A stretch of DNA of 64,000 nucleotides from a bacterium (lineage in GTDB: Bacteria; Planctomycetota; Planctomycetia; Pirellulales; Pirellulaceae). Positions 17,233-25,143 of this stretch are shown piece after piece; within the stretch, counting starts at the first letter, position 1, and each line of letters begins with the position of its first letter. The stretch covers positions 1 to 64,000 of the forward strand of contig JAUIGN010000031.1 in the NCBI GenBank assembly GCA_030430075.1, read 5' to 3'. The notes beneath the pieces are model-generated. The model was not told the DNA's origin and made no database searches. It was given only the letters and a program-made list of their open reading frames with translations. Made by a program: the position numbers and the translations under genes.

Positions 17233-18579
17233 ATGTTACGACCGCTATTGGGGTGCCTGTTGGGGGGGCTATTGCTGGCTGCGAATGCAACTGCTGGAAA
17301 TTGGGCCCATTGGCGAGGGCCGACGGGCAACGGCGTGGCTGTCGACGCGCAACCACCGATTCGCTGGAGCGAGACCGAGAATGTGAAGTGGCGGCTGGCA
17401 ATTCCAGGACGCGGCTCGGGGTCACCCGTCGTGTGGGAAGACCGCGTATTCGTCGTCACCGCCGTGCCTACGGAGGTCGTGCCTACGGAGGTATCGGGCG
17501 GCCAGGCACCGGCGCGTCCAGGCGGCGCCGTGCCACGCGGCCAACGCCGGCGACGTGCAGGCCGGGCACCGGCACTCGCGAAACTGCAATTCAAGGTGTT
17601 GTGTGTCAACCGACAAAACGGCGAACTGCTCTGGGAGCGGACCGCCGCGGAAGCGACACCGCACCAGGGCACCCATTCGACCAACGGCTTCGCTTCGGCT
17701 TCTCCATGCACCGACGGCAAACACCTGTTCGCCCACTTCGGTTCGCGGGGCTTGTATTGCTACACATTGGACGGCGAACTGAAATGGAAGCGTGACGACC
17801 TGGGCCAGATGAATACTCGGAATAGCTTCGGCGAAGGAAGCTCGCCGACACTGGCCGGTGACAAGATCCTGGTCCCCTGGGACCACGAAGGACAGTCGTA
17901 CCTGTTCGCCCTGGACAAGCGGGATGGGTCGACCATCTGGAAAACGGCCCGCGACGAACCGACCTGCTGGGCGACCCCGTTGGTGATTGAATCCAAGGGC
18001 AAAAAGCAGGTCATCATGAACGGGGAAACGTGCGTCCGTGCCTACGACTTGGAGACGGGAAGCGAACTCTGGCGGTGTGCCGGCCAGACATCGCGCCCCG
18101 CCGCCTCGCCCGCCGCCGCCGACGGCCTGGTTTTTGTCGGCAGTGGCTTCCGCGGATATTTCATGGCCGCCTTTCGCCCGGACGGACGCGGTGATATCGA
18201 AGGCTCCGATCACGTCGCTTGGTCGCTCGATCGCGACACACCGGACATCGCCTCGCCGTTGCTGTCGCAGGGGCGCCTCTACTTCTACAAGGAAAAGACG
18301 GGCGTGTTTTCCTGCCTGGACGCGGCGACAGGGAAACCGCACTACCTGGCCCAGCGTGTGCCCGGGTTGAGCCGCATCTACGCGTCACCGGTGGCTGCCG
18401 GTGGCTATCTCTTCCTCACCGGGCGAAGTGGGACCACGGTTGTGCTCGAAGACGGACCGAAGTTTAACGTGGTCGCCACAAATTCGGTGGGCGAAACGGT
18501 CGATGCGACGCCCGCTCCGGTGGACAATCAACTGTTCATTCGCGGAGAGCGGCACCTGTTTTGTATTGAAGCTCAATAG
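17233..18579 (+). CDS. Secreted PQQ-type beta-propeller repeat protein
   Basis: This gene encodes 448 residues from an ATG preceded by GAGG. A signal peptide (MLRPLLGCLLGGLLLAANATA) is followed by NWAHWRGPTGNGVA, the standard opening of planctomycetal PQQ-propeller proteins. Blade motifs include VNRQNGELLWER, LDKRDGSTIWKTA, YDLETGSELWRC and LDAATGKPHY. A low-complexity insert rich in Ala/Arg/Pro (about residues 85-115) interrupts blade 1. BamB-like or dehydrogenase-like folds are the family range; without a cofactor signature a binding or scaffold role is as likely as catalysis. Confidence 0.88.
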   Translation: MLRPLLGCLLGGLLLAANATAGNWAHWRGPTGNGVAVDAQPPIRWSETENVKWRLAIPGRGSGSPVVWEDRVFVVTAVPTEVVPTEVSGGQAPARPGGAVPRGQRRRRAGRAPALAKLQFKVLCVNRQNGELLWERTAAEATPHQGTHSTNGFASASPCTDGKHLFAHFGSRGLYCYTLDGELKWKRDDLGQMNTRNSFGEGSSPTLAGDKILVPWDHEGQSYLFALDKRDGSTIWKTARDEPTCWATPLVIESKGKKQVIMNGETCVRAYDLETGSELWRCAGQTSRPAASPAAADGLVFVGSGFRGYFMAAFRPDGRGDIEGSDHVAWSLDRDTPDIASPLLSQGRLYFYKEKTGVFSCLDAATGKPHYLAQRVPGLSRIYASPVAAGGYLFLTGRSGTTVVLEDGPKFNVVATNSVGETVDATPAPVDNQLFIRGERHLFCIEAQ

Positions 18580-18957
18580 CAGCGGCAGGCTGGAAGAGCG
18601 GCTGCGGGCCCCCCTGTGCGACGAGCATGGGTGATGATGTTGTGGGGTGAGGTGTACGCTTGGTTGGGGAGCGACCTTCGGTGGCCGGGTGTGAGTTCCG
18701 CGCTTGGGGTGGAGACCTTCGGTCGGTCGTTTCGGCGGGGTCGGAGACCCGCGCCGAGCGAATTGGTGGGGCCCCGCGCCGAGCGAATTGGTGGGGCCCC
18801 GCGCCGAGCGAATTGGTGGGGCCCCGCGCCGAGCGAATTGGTGGAGACCTGCGGCGAGCGAATTGGTGGAGACCTGCGGCGAGTGAATTGGTGGGGCCCT
18901 GCGCCGAGCGGTTTGGTGGAGGCGCGCGGCGAGCGAGAGCCGTTGGGTTGGTGGCGT
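18580..18957. other. Convergent junction filled by low-complexity and tandem-repeat DNA
   Basis: This is the spacer between the PQQ-propeller gene and the minus-strand secreted protein. It holds the 25 bp tandem repeat listed separately and, before it, looser GACCTTCGGT-containing sequence. No gene is supported. Confidence 0.5.
18751..18925. repeat. 25 bp tandem repeat, seven copies
   Basis: Seven head-to-tail 25 bp units start at 18751, 18776, 18801, 18826, 18851, 18876 and 18901, and a decayed eighth follows. The core of each is GCGCCGAGCGAATTGGTGG; the last bases vary between GGCCCC and AGACCT. Units 1-3 are identical. The length is not a multiple of three and it lies between convergent genes, so it is non-coding. 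It lacks the spacers of a CRISPR array. Confidence 0.85.
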
Positions 18958-20544
18958 TTAGAACTGGGCGGCGTCGAAGTCCTCACCGTACCGATCCAGC
19001 ATCAGTGCCCGGATCTGGGCATGGTCGCTGGCCAGGGATTGCCAGATCTTCTGGCGTTCTGCCACGCTGCTGGTGACCGCGTCGGCTTGCTTCTTGCGAA
19101 CCTCCTCTAGATTGGTCTTGGTGTTGTAGAGCGGTGCGACGGTCGCTCCCCAGCCGCTTCCGTAGCCTCTCCGGTAGCCGCCCCAGGGGCCGCCGTACCC
19201 GCGCCATCCGCCCCCGTAGCCGCCGACGACCGCGCCCGGGCGGACCATTGTTCGTTCGACGGTGAACGTGCTCTGTGCCGCATTCATCGAAACCGCCATG
19301 CCGCGGAGCGAATCGGAGACGGCCTGCAGCTTCTGCGATACGTTGGCGGCATACTTCGCCAGCTCGGGATCGATGCCCTGAATCGAGAGTTGATTGATCT
19401 TACCGATGGCCCGATCGACCCAGCCCGCCTGTTCCGCCAGGCGTGTTTCGCCGAAGGAGAACTTCACCGACTGCTGCAGGTCGCGCATGGCCCCGTTGAC
19501 GCGTGCGTAGTAATTTCGGTTCAAGCGTTTCTTGGCAGCGTCCTCAGCGGTCGCCGACGGCGGTTCCGACGGCGGCTCCTGCTCTCCGCCGCTTTCCGCC
19601 GGCGGCTTGCCGGGGTGGGGCGCCATGACGAGCGACATGATTTGTCGCAGGCCAAGGTCCGACAATGCGAGACTCAAGATCAATTGCCGGCCGGCGATGC
19701 GGGCATCGCACGTGCGCAGTTCGCCAATCATCAGTTGTTCGTCGCTGAGGAACTCGAAGAACACCTCTTTCAGCAGTGTGGCCGAGGGCGGGAGCGGGGC
19801 CGAGAAATCGAACGTAATCCGGGCTGCCGTTTTGTCCGAGATGTTCGCGCTGAAGGCGACACCCCGAAGTGTCCCGAGCGCTTCTTCCAGCGGTCCCCTG
19901 GCATCCGCATGATCCCGTAACGCGGGCGATGCTTCCAACCGTGATTTGATCACGCGCGGGTCCAGCATGTCTTGCATGTCCAGCGCCAGCTCAATCTGGC
20001 CGGCCTGGCGGGCGCGGGTCTGCAAATAGGCGCTCAGCCGATTCGCAGCGCCGGACTTGGTGTCGCGAGCCCAGCGTGCGGCGTCCTGGCGATGTGGCGG
20101 GGTCATCACTCCCAGAACCTGCGGGTTCAATTCCAACACGTAGCTGTCACGCAGGTAGGCGGCCGCGACGCCGCCCAGGGATTCCATGGCGACTTTCTCA
20201 TGCGCGGCGATCTTCTTCAAGGAAAGATCTGGCGGCAGGTGGACCACCGTCGCGGTCCAGCCGTCGGCCTGCCCCGGATGAACCTGCCCGCCCATCACGA
20301 AACGCTCGACCCAATGAGGAACCGTCCCGGCACCGGCCAGGAAACGGGCGGGATCAGCGGCCCATTTCTCACGCACTGCCCGCGGTGATTGCAACAGCTC
20401 GTGCACGCGCACGACTGCCAACCCGTTGACGCTCGGAGGCAAGTAGGCCAGTAATCCTTCCACCGGCTCATCGGCATCCGCCCGGAGGTCGGAGAAGCCA
20501 AGCAGGGCGGTCGTAAGTAAGCAGGCGAGGACGGAGATTCTCAT
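18958..20544 (-). CDS. Secreted protein of unknown function with Gly/Tyr-rich segment
   Basis: This gene encodes 528 residues from the ATG coding MRISVLACLLTTALLGF, a signal peptide ending near ADADEP. The body resembles planctomycetal exported proteins built on alternating helix/strand segments (VNGLAVVRVHELLQSP, YVLELNPQVLGVMTPP, LILSLALSDLGLRQIM), but I do not recognise a family with certainty. Near the C-terminus a Gly/Tyr/Trp/Arg-rich run (GGYGGGWRGYGGPWGGYRRG) interrupts the sequence, then a charged helix ends the protein. It is expected in the periplasm or envelope. It stands alone. A 33-codon upstream extension is rejected because the signal peptide begins at the chosen start. Confidence 0.8.
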   Translation of the reverse strand: MRISVLACLLTTALLGFSDLRADADEPVEGLLAYLPPSVNGLAVVRVHELLQSPRAVREKWAADPARFLAGAGTVPHWVERFVMGGQVHPGQADGWTATVVHLPPDLSLKKIAAHEKVAMESLGGVAAAYLRDSYVLELNPQVLGVMTPPHRQDAARWARDTKSGAANRLSAYLQTRARQAGQIELALDMQDMLDPRVIKSRLEASPALRDHADARGPLEEALGTLRGVAFSANISDKTAARITFDFSAPLPPSATLLKEVFFEFLSDEQLMIGELRTCDARIAGRQLILSLALSDLGLRQIMSLVMAPHPGKPPAESGGEQEPPSEPPSATAEDAAKKRLNRNYYARVNGAMRDLQQSVKFSFGETRLAEQAGWVDRAIGKINQLSIQGIDPELAKYAANVSQKLQAVSDSLRGMAVSMNAAQSTFTVERTMVRPGAVVGGYGGGWRGYGGPWGGYRRGYGSGWGATVAPLYNTKTNLEEVRKKQADAVTSSVAERQKIWQSLASDHAQIRALMLDRYGEDFDAAQF

Positions 20545-20835
20545 AGGACGTTCACTGTCGATGAAGTTTGGGTGAAGATCGAAATTAGGAACGCAAGGAC
20601 GTTTCGCGGGAGGATGGGGGTGCTCAGGTCGTCTTCTCATCTTCGGGTGCCTCTCGTGTCGATTATAGCAGGTAGCTTCAAACGGCAGGGGACAACGTCC
20701 TCGGGTTCAACGCGACGACGGGTCGGCATGCATTGCAGGGCCAGCGTTTGCTTGAGAATTTTGATCACCCTTGCTAGGCTTGAGATCAGATAGCGTTTCC
20801 CATGGATGAACGTGTTGGCGAAAAGGACGAACCGT

Positions 20836-21276
20836 ATGACGTTCCAAGCTGCCTCTTGCGAATGGACCCCTGACGCGGATCAGGCCTGTGCCGTGCCATT
20901 TCGGGAACAGGTCGATCGCATTGAATATTGCCTAATCACCTCGAGCCGCGGGCGGTGGAAGTTTCCCAAGGGGTTTGTCGAGCCCGGGGAGACGGTGGAC
21001 GAAGCGGCGCTCAAGGAAGCGTACGAAGAAGCGGGCCTCCACGGTCGCGTTGTCGGCGATCCGATCGGCTCGTACAAGATCTTCAAGAAAGGACGAACTC
21101 GTACCGTGATGGCGATGTTGATGGAGGTCTCTCGCTCGGATGCCGCGTGGCAGGAAGACGGCGAACGCGAGCGTCGCTGGGTAACCGCCGATGAGGCCCA
21201 TGCCTTGTTTTCGGAACCCGAGCTGCACGACCTGCTGAAAGCGGCCCGGGCCATGCTTCCTGACGGTCAACGCTGA
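20836..21276 (+). CDS. Nudix hydrolase, DIPP-like
   Basis: This gene encodes 146 residues from the ATG at 20836, which has AAAAGGA eight bases upstream; an ATG ten codons earlier is less well placed. The Nudix box GFVEPGETVDEAALKEAYEEAGL (about 46-68) is complete except for Lys in place of the usual Arg before Glu. Strands such as WKFPKG and RTVMAMLMEVSR and the tail WQEDGERERRWVTADEA recall DIPP/NUDT3-type enzymes that cleave diphosphoinositol polyphosphates or dinucleoside polyphosphates. The substrate is inference. It converges on the phoU-pst operon, and the neighbourhood is otherwise about phosphate. Confidence 0.88.
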   Translation: MTFQAASCEWTPDADQACAVPFREQVDRIEYCLITSSRGRWKFPKGFVEPGETVDEAALKEAYEEAGLHGRVVGDPIGSYKIFKKGRTRTVMAMLMEVSRSDAAWQEDGERERRWVTADEAHALFSEPELHDLLKAARAMLPDGQR

Positions 21277-21403
21277 ATCTCGGATTGTTCATTGACGAAC
21301 AACGATTCGGGGCGAGTCGTTGGATCGCCATTGTTGGCGGTAAAGTTACCCAGGGCACAGCAGGTACCAGACGGTATGCGTTGGGGCCCGGCTCGCAATC
21401 CGG

Positions 21404-21447
21404 TCAACGGAACCGGGGCTGACGTCCAGCGGCTGGTCAGTGATCCG
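21404..21447 (+). repeat. Dispersed repeat family 1 copy, diverged
   Basis: AACGGAACCGGGGCTGACG, then TCCAGCGGCTGGTCAGTGATCC, matches the other family 1 elements with several changes. It sits between the convergent ends of the Nudix gene and phoU, next to three direct ATCGGTTTGCGGCC repeats at 21510-21550. Confidence 0.5.
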
Positions 21448-21560
21448 GGTTCATGGTCGGTGCCCCGATGGTCAGCATTGCTACCGGCCGGCTGGGCACG
21501 GCAGCAGCCATCGGTTTGCGGCCATCGGTTTGCGGCCATCGGTTTGCGGCACTGCCGACG

Positions 21561-22238
21561 TCAGTCGTGGGGCGTCTCCGTGTGGCGCACGTCGTCGCCT
21601 CGGACGAGGAACACGACTTCCTTGCAGATGTTGACCGCCTGGTCCGCAATCCGCTCGAGGTGCCGGGCGATGAGAATCTGCGCCAAGGCATCGGCCACGT
21701 CTTGGGTCCCTTTGAGCACGTTGTGGAGAACTTCGTCGCTGAGCAGCTTCTTGGTGATCTGCGCATGCAGGGCATCGATCGCATCGTCATGGCCGCGCGT
21801 CACCTCCGCCTTGCGTTCGTCCCGATCAAAGTAGCATGAAGTCGCATCGGACACCATCGTGTTGACCAGGCCGGCCATCTTCTGCAGGTCGGCCTGGACC
21901 TGGCGGTCCGTTTCGGACTGCATCAGATCCAGCGCCTCGCAGACGTTGATCACCTGATCGCCGATTCGTTCGAGTTGGGCGGTGATGTGGGTGACGCCCA
22001 GCACATACCGCAACTGCGTGGCGACCGGGCTATAGACGGTAAGGATCCGCACGGCCTCGTGATCGATGTCAGTCTGCATCTGATCGAGTGTCGCTTCGTG
22101 TTCGTCGAGCTGTTGGCGCACGTCCCTGGAACGGTCCCGCACCGCAGCGGCCACCAGTTCAACCATGCCCTGGGCCAGTGCCGCCATCTTTGCGACTCGC
22201 TGCTGCAAGTCGGCCAAGTCGTTGTCGAACCTTTTCAT
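21561..22238 (-). CDS. phoU: Phosphate signalling regulator PhoU
   Basis: This gene encodes 225 residues with AAAGGAG before the ATG. Two PhoU helical bundles are seen. The first has DLQQRVAKMAALAQGMVE, TLDQMQTDIDHEAVRILT and LRYVLGVTHITAQLERIGDQVINVCE. The second ends LAQILIARHLERIADQAVNICKEVVFLV. Both copies of the ERI.D....I metal-binding signature are present. It acts in the cytoplasm as the negative link between the Pst transporter and a PhoR-type kinase (family knowledge). It is the last gene of the pstSCA-pstB-pstB-phoU run. It carries a short polar tail (GDDVRHTETPHD). Confidence 0.95.
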   Translation of the reverse strand: MKRFDNDLADLQQRVAKMAALAQGMVELVAAAVRDRSRDVRQQLDEHEATLDQMQTDIDHEAVRILTVYSPVATQLRYVLGVTHITAQLERIGDQVINVCEALDLMQSETDRQVQADLQKMAGLVNTMVSDATSCYFDRDERKAEVTRGHDDAIDALHAQITKKLLSDEVLHNVLKGTQDVADALAQILIARHLERIADQAVNICKEVVFLVRGDDVRHTETPHD

Positions 22239-22286
22239 TGCTGCTCTCCTTTGGAGCGGGCATCGCGCCGGCGCGAGCGGCGGGCC

Positions 22287-23078
22287 CTATCCGTATCGTC
22301 CTTGGATGTACATTTCCGTCTTCTCGTGCCGAGGGTTGAAGAAGATCTCCGACGTGGGGCCATGTTCGACCACTTCACCCAGCAGCATGAAAATGCACTC
22401 GTCACTGGCGCGGCGAGCTTGTGCCATGTTATGCGTGACGATCACAACGGTATATTTTTCGCGCAGCGTCTCCAGCAGCGATTCGATCTTCTCCGTGCCT
22501 TCCGCATCCAGGGCCGAGCATGGTTCGTCCATTAAGATCACGCGCGGCTTGAGCGGGAGCAGGCGGGCGATGCAGAGCTTCTGCTGTTGCTCGAGCGTCA
22601 ACCGGGTCGCCTTCATCCGTAATTTGTCTTTCACATCGTCCCACAGGTCAACCTCACGCAACGAAGATTCGACGAGCTCATCACGTTGGGCGCGCGGCAA
22701 GTCGCTGCGCCGCGTGTGAATGCGGAGACCGAACAGGACGTTCCGGTAAATCGAAATCGGCAGCGGATTAGGCCGTTGAAAGACCATGCCAACGGTCTTC
22801 CGCAATTCACTGAGCGACACATTGGAGTCGTAGACGTTCTTTCCCAGGATCGTAATGTCACCTTCCGTGGTAACGTTGCCGTACCGCTCGTTGATCCGAT
22901 TGAAGCAGCGCAGCAAGGTCGTCTTGCCGCAGCCGGACGGCCCGATCAATCCCGTAATGAGACCTTGCTTGACGTCCAGCGTGACGCGCCGCAGGGCCTG
23001 GAAGTCGCCATACCAGAGGCTCAACGCGCGCGTGCGGATACAGACTTCAAGGCGCTCGCTGGCGGCCGGTTCAGTCAT
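22287..23078 (-). CDS. pstB: Phosphate ABC transporter ATPase PstB, copy with degenerate signature
   Basis: This gene encodes 263 residues; its ATG overlaps the stop of the other pstB (TGATG). Walker A is intact (GPSGCGKTT), as are the Q-loop (GMVFQRPNP), Walker B (VILMDEP), D-loop (SALD) and H-loop (VIVTHNM). The ABC signature, LSGGQQQR in normal PstB and in the neighbouring copy, reads LTLEQQQK here: both glycines are gone. The C-terminus EMYIQGRYG is typical of PstB. Alone it could not form a normal ATP sandwich with itself. Together with the next protein it can form one complete site. It is the inner-membrane import motor for phosphate. Confidence 0.93.
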   Translation of the reverse strand: MTEPAASERLEVCIRTRALSLWYGDFQALRRVTLDVKQGLITGLIGPSGCGKTTLLRCFNRINERYGNVTTEGDITILGKNVYDSNVSLSELRKTVGMVFQRPNPLPISIYRNVLFGLRIHTRRSDLPRAQRDELVESSLREVDLWDDVKDKLRMKATRLTLEQQQKLCIARLLPLKPRVILMDEPCSALDAEGTEKIESLLETLREKYTVVIVTHNMAQARRASDECIFMLLGEVVEHGPTSEIFFNPRHEKTEMYIQGRYG

Positions 23079-23830
23079 CAACCGAATCCTCCGGTAACAT
23101 AGTCGTAGGTCAGTTGGTTTTCCGGCTCATCGAAGACCTTCTCGGTCGGCCCGACTTCGATCAGCCGCGAGTCGTTGAAGAATGCTGTTTGATCCGCCAG
23201 GCGATGCGCTTGCTGAACAAGGTTCGTCACCAGCACGATCGTCATGTCCTGCTTCAATTCCAGCAGGACATCTTCAATCTTCATCGTCGTGACCGGGTCG
23301 ATGGCGATGGAGAACTCATCGAGGCAGAGGATTTCCGGGCGATGCGACAGGGCCCGAGCCAGGGTCAACCGTTGCTGCTGCCCGCCGGAGAGTTTGGTTC
23401 CCAGCGTTTGCAATCGATCCTTGACTTCGTCCCAGAGCACGGCTTGCCGAAGGCACTTCTCGACCAGTTCGTCCAGCTCATGCCGATCGAACAAGCCGGC
23501 CCGGCGCGGTGCGTAGGCGACGTTCTCGTAGACGGTTAGTGGCAGGCCGACCGGCAAGGGAAACACCATGCCGACTCGGCGGCGCAGATCGTAGACGTTG
23601 CGCAGGCGATTGACGTCCTCGCCGTCGACCAGGACGCGGCCTTTCACCGAGGACGTTCCGATGAAGTCGATCGTCCGATTGATGCACTTCAGGAGGGTCG
23701 TCTTGCCCGAATTGGCCGGCCCGATGATGCCGAAAATCTGGTTGCGCGGCATCCCCAACGTGATGTTGCGCAGGGCCGGCTGCGGGCCGTACGAAACGGT
23801 GACGTTCTCGAAGCCGATGTGCGGGTCCAT
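23078..23830 (-). CDS. pstB: Phosphate ABC transporter ATPase PstB, copy lacking the H-loop histidine
   Basis: This gene encodes 250 residues from the ATG coding MDPHIGFENV; an ATG eleven codons earlier (23863), overlapping the end of pstA, is also possible. Walker A GPANSGKTT, Q-loop GMVFPLPVG (the usual Gln is replaced by Pro) and signature LSGGQQQR are followed by Walker B LCLDEF with its Glu but Phe instead of Pro, and by an altered D-loop (IAID). Where PstB has VTHNMQQA this protein has VTNLVQQA, so the switch His is Asn. The C-terminus DYVTGGFG is PstB-like. It sits between pstA and the other pstB with overlapping codons. Complementary defects in the two proteins suggest an obligate heterodimer. 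Confidence 0.92.
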   Translation of the reverse strand: MDPHIGFENVTVSYGPQPALRNITLGMPRNQIFGIIGPANSGKTTLLKCINRTIDFIGTSSVKGRVLVDGEDVNRLRNVYDLRRRVGMVFPLPVGLPLTVYENVAYAPRRAGLFDRHELDELVEKCLRQAVLWDEVKDRLQTLGTKLSGGQQQRLTLARALSHRPEILCLDEFSIAIDPVTTMKIEDVLLELKQDMTIVLVTNLVQQAHRLADQTAFFNDSRLIEVGPTEKVFDEPENQLTYDYVTGGFG

Positions 23831-23856
23831 AACTCGCGGGCGCCACCGCCCCCCCT

Positions 23857-25143
23857 TTACCATTTCTTCTTCGATCGCAGGTAGATCCGCAGTCCGATCG
23901 CAAAGCTGTTGACCAGCAGGACCAGACCGATCAGCACCACGGCGGTTCCAAACAGGAGTTCGTCACTGACCCCGCGGATCTGCGTCGAGAGCGCGAATAG
24001 ATGATAGGAGAGTGCCATAAAACGATCGTCGGGACCGTACGGTAGGACGTAGTTCCAGCCGGCATCCGCGATCGGCACGTAAAGGACCGCCCCGGTAAAC
24101 AGGATGGGCGCCGTTTCCCCCGCCGCGCGCGCGACCTGCAGGATGACGCCGGTGAGGATCCCGGAAATCGAATTCGGCAGCACGATGGTGCGAATGGTCT
24201 GCCACCGCGTTGCGCCCATGTTCCAGCAGGCTTCACGAAAAGACATCGGGACCGCAGACAACGCTTCGCGCGTACTGGTGATGATTACCGGCAAGGTCAT
24301 CACGGCGACCGTGCAGGCGGCGGCGACAAGTGAACGCCCCATGTGGGCGAAATGCACGAACGCACCGACACCGAACAAGGCATGCACAATACTCGGCACA
24401 CCCGCCAGGTTCATGACCGCCAGGTTGATGATTCGCGTCAGCCAGTTGTCCGTCGCGTATTCGTTCAGGTAAACACCCGCCAGAATTCCGATCGGCGCGG
24501 CCACCAGCAGGGACGTCAGGACCAGGAAGAAAGTCCCGATCAACGGTGCCCAGATGCCGCCCGCCGTGAGGTTGTTTTGAGGGTTGGTCAAGAGAAAGTC
24601 GATCGACAGGGCGGGCCATGCTTTGTAGAGGAGAAAGGAGAGAATCGCCACGACCGGCAGCACGCAGACCAGGGCCATGGCAAGAAAGATATAGCGGGCG
24701 ATCGACTCCTTGATACTCTTCCATTTCTCCAGCGACGTGGCGGTAAAGACTTCCCGGCTGGAAATCTCGATGCGCTGACCGACCGCCAGGCGAAGGCGAT
24801 CCTCGCGGGCCAAACGGGCCAAGCCGGCAAACGCCGCAGGAAAACTCTCCCACGGCTTACGCTCGGACCCGTTCCCTTCCACCGGAGTGAAGGGATCGAC
24901 GAAGTACGCGTGGGTCGGCTGCCCCGCCGCAGCGAACTCGCCCCGCGCCCGTTCGATGCAGAGAATCTCGACACGACCCTCGTCATGCTCCGCGGCACGC
25001 GCATGACTCAAGGTGGGACTGTCGCCCAATCGCTCGCAAGCTTCCTGCAGTGACGAGAAGGGCTGCTCGAGTGTTCCGTCGGCAGGGCCGGCAGCGCCAG
25101 GCGCGACATACCACCGCCCGAGTTGGGAAGGGCGATCAGTCAT
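23857..25143 (-). CDS. pstA: Phosphate ABC transporter permease PstA with long N-terminal extension
   Basis: This gene encodes 428 residues; its start overlaps the end of pstC by 8 bp. Residues ~148-428 are a standard PstA: six membrane segments, the permease-ATPase coupling loop with REACWNMGATRWQTIRTIVLP, and ARAAGETAPILFTG. Family members have only ~20-60 residues before the first helix; here there are ~145. That extension contains two similar stretches, WYVAPGAAGPADGTLEQPF and YFVDPFTPVEGNGSERKPW, each followed by an Ala/Leu-rich helix. They resemble the N-terminal cap of DUF1565/right-handed beta-helix proteins. By PstA topology it should face the cytoplasm. Its role is unknown. Confidence 0.92.
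   Translation of the reverse strand: MTDRPSQLGRWYVAPGAAGPADGTLEQPFSSLQEACERLGDSPTLSHARAAEHDEGRVEILCIERARGEFAAAGQPTHAYFVDPFTPVEGNGSERKPWESFPAAFAGLARLAREDRLRLAVGQRIEISSREVFTATSLEKWKSIKESIARYIFLAMALVCVLPVVAILSFLLYKAWPALSIDFLLTNPQNNLTAGGIWAPLIGTFFLVLTSLLVAAPIGILAGVYLNEYATDNWLTRIINLAVMNLAGVPSIVHALFGVGAFVHFAHMGRSLVAAACTVAVMTLPVIITSTREALSAVPMSFREACWNMGATRWQTIRTIVLPNSISGILTGVILQVARAAGETAPILFTGAVLYVPIADAGWNYVLPYGPDDRFMALSYHLFALSTQIRGVSDELLFGTAVVLIGLVLLVNSFAIGLRIYLRSKKKW

Noticed and set aside
18751..18925. CRISPR array
   Set aside because: Units of 25 bp are directly adjacent with no unique spacers, and no cas genes are present.
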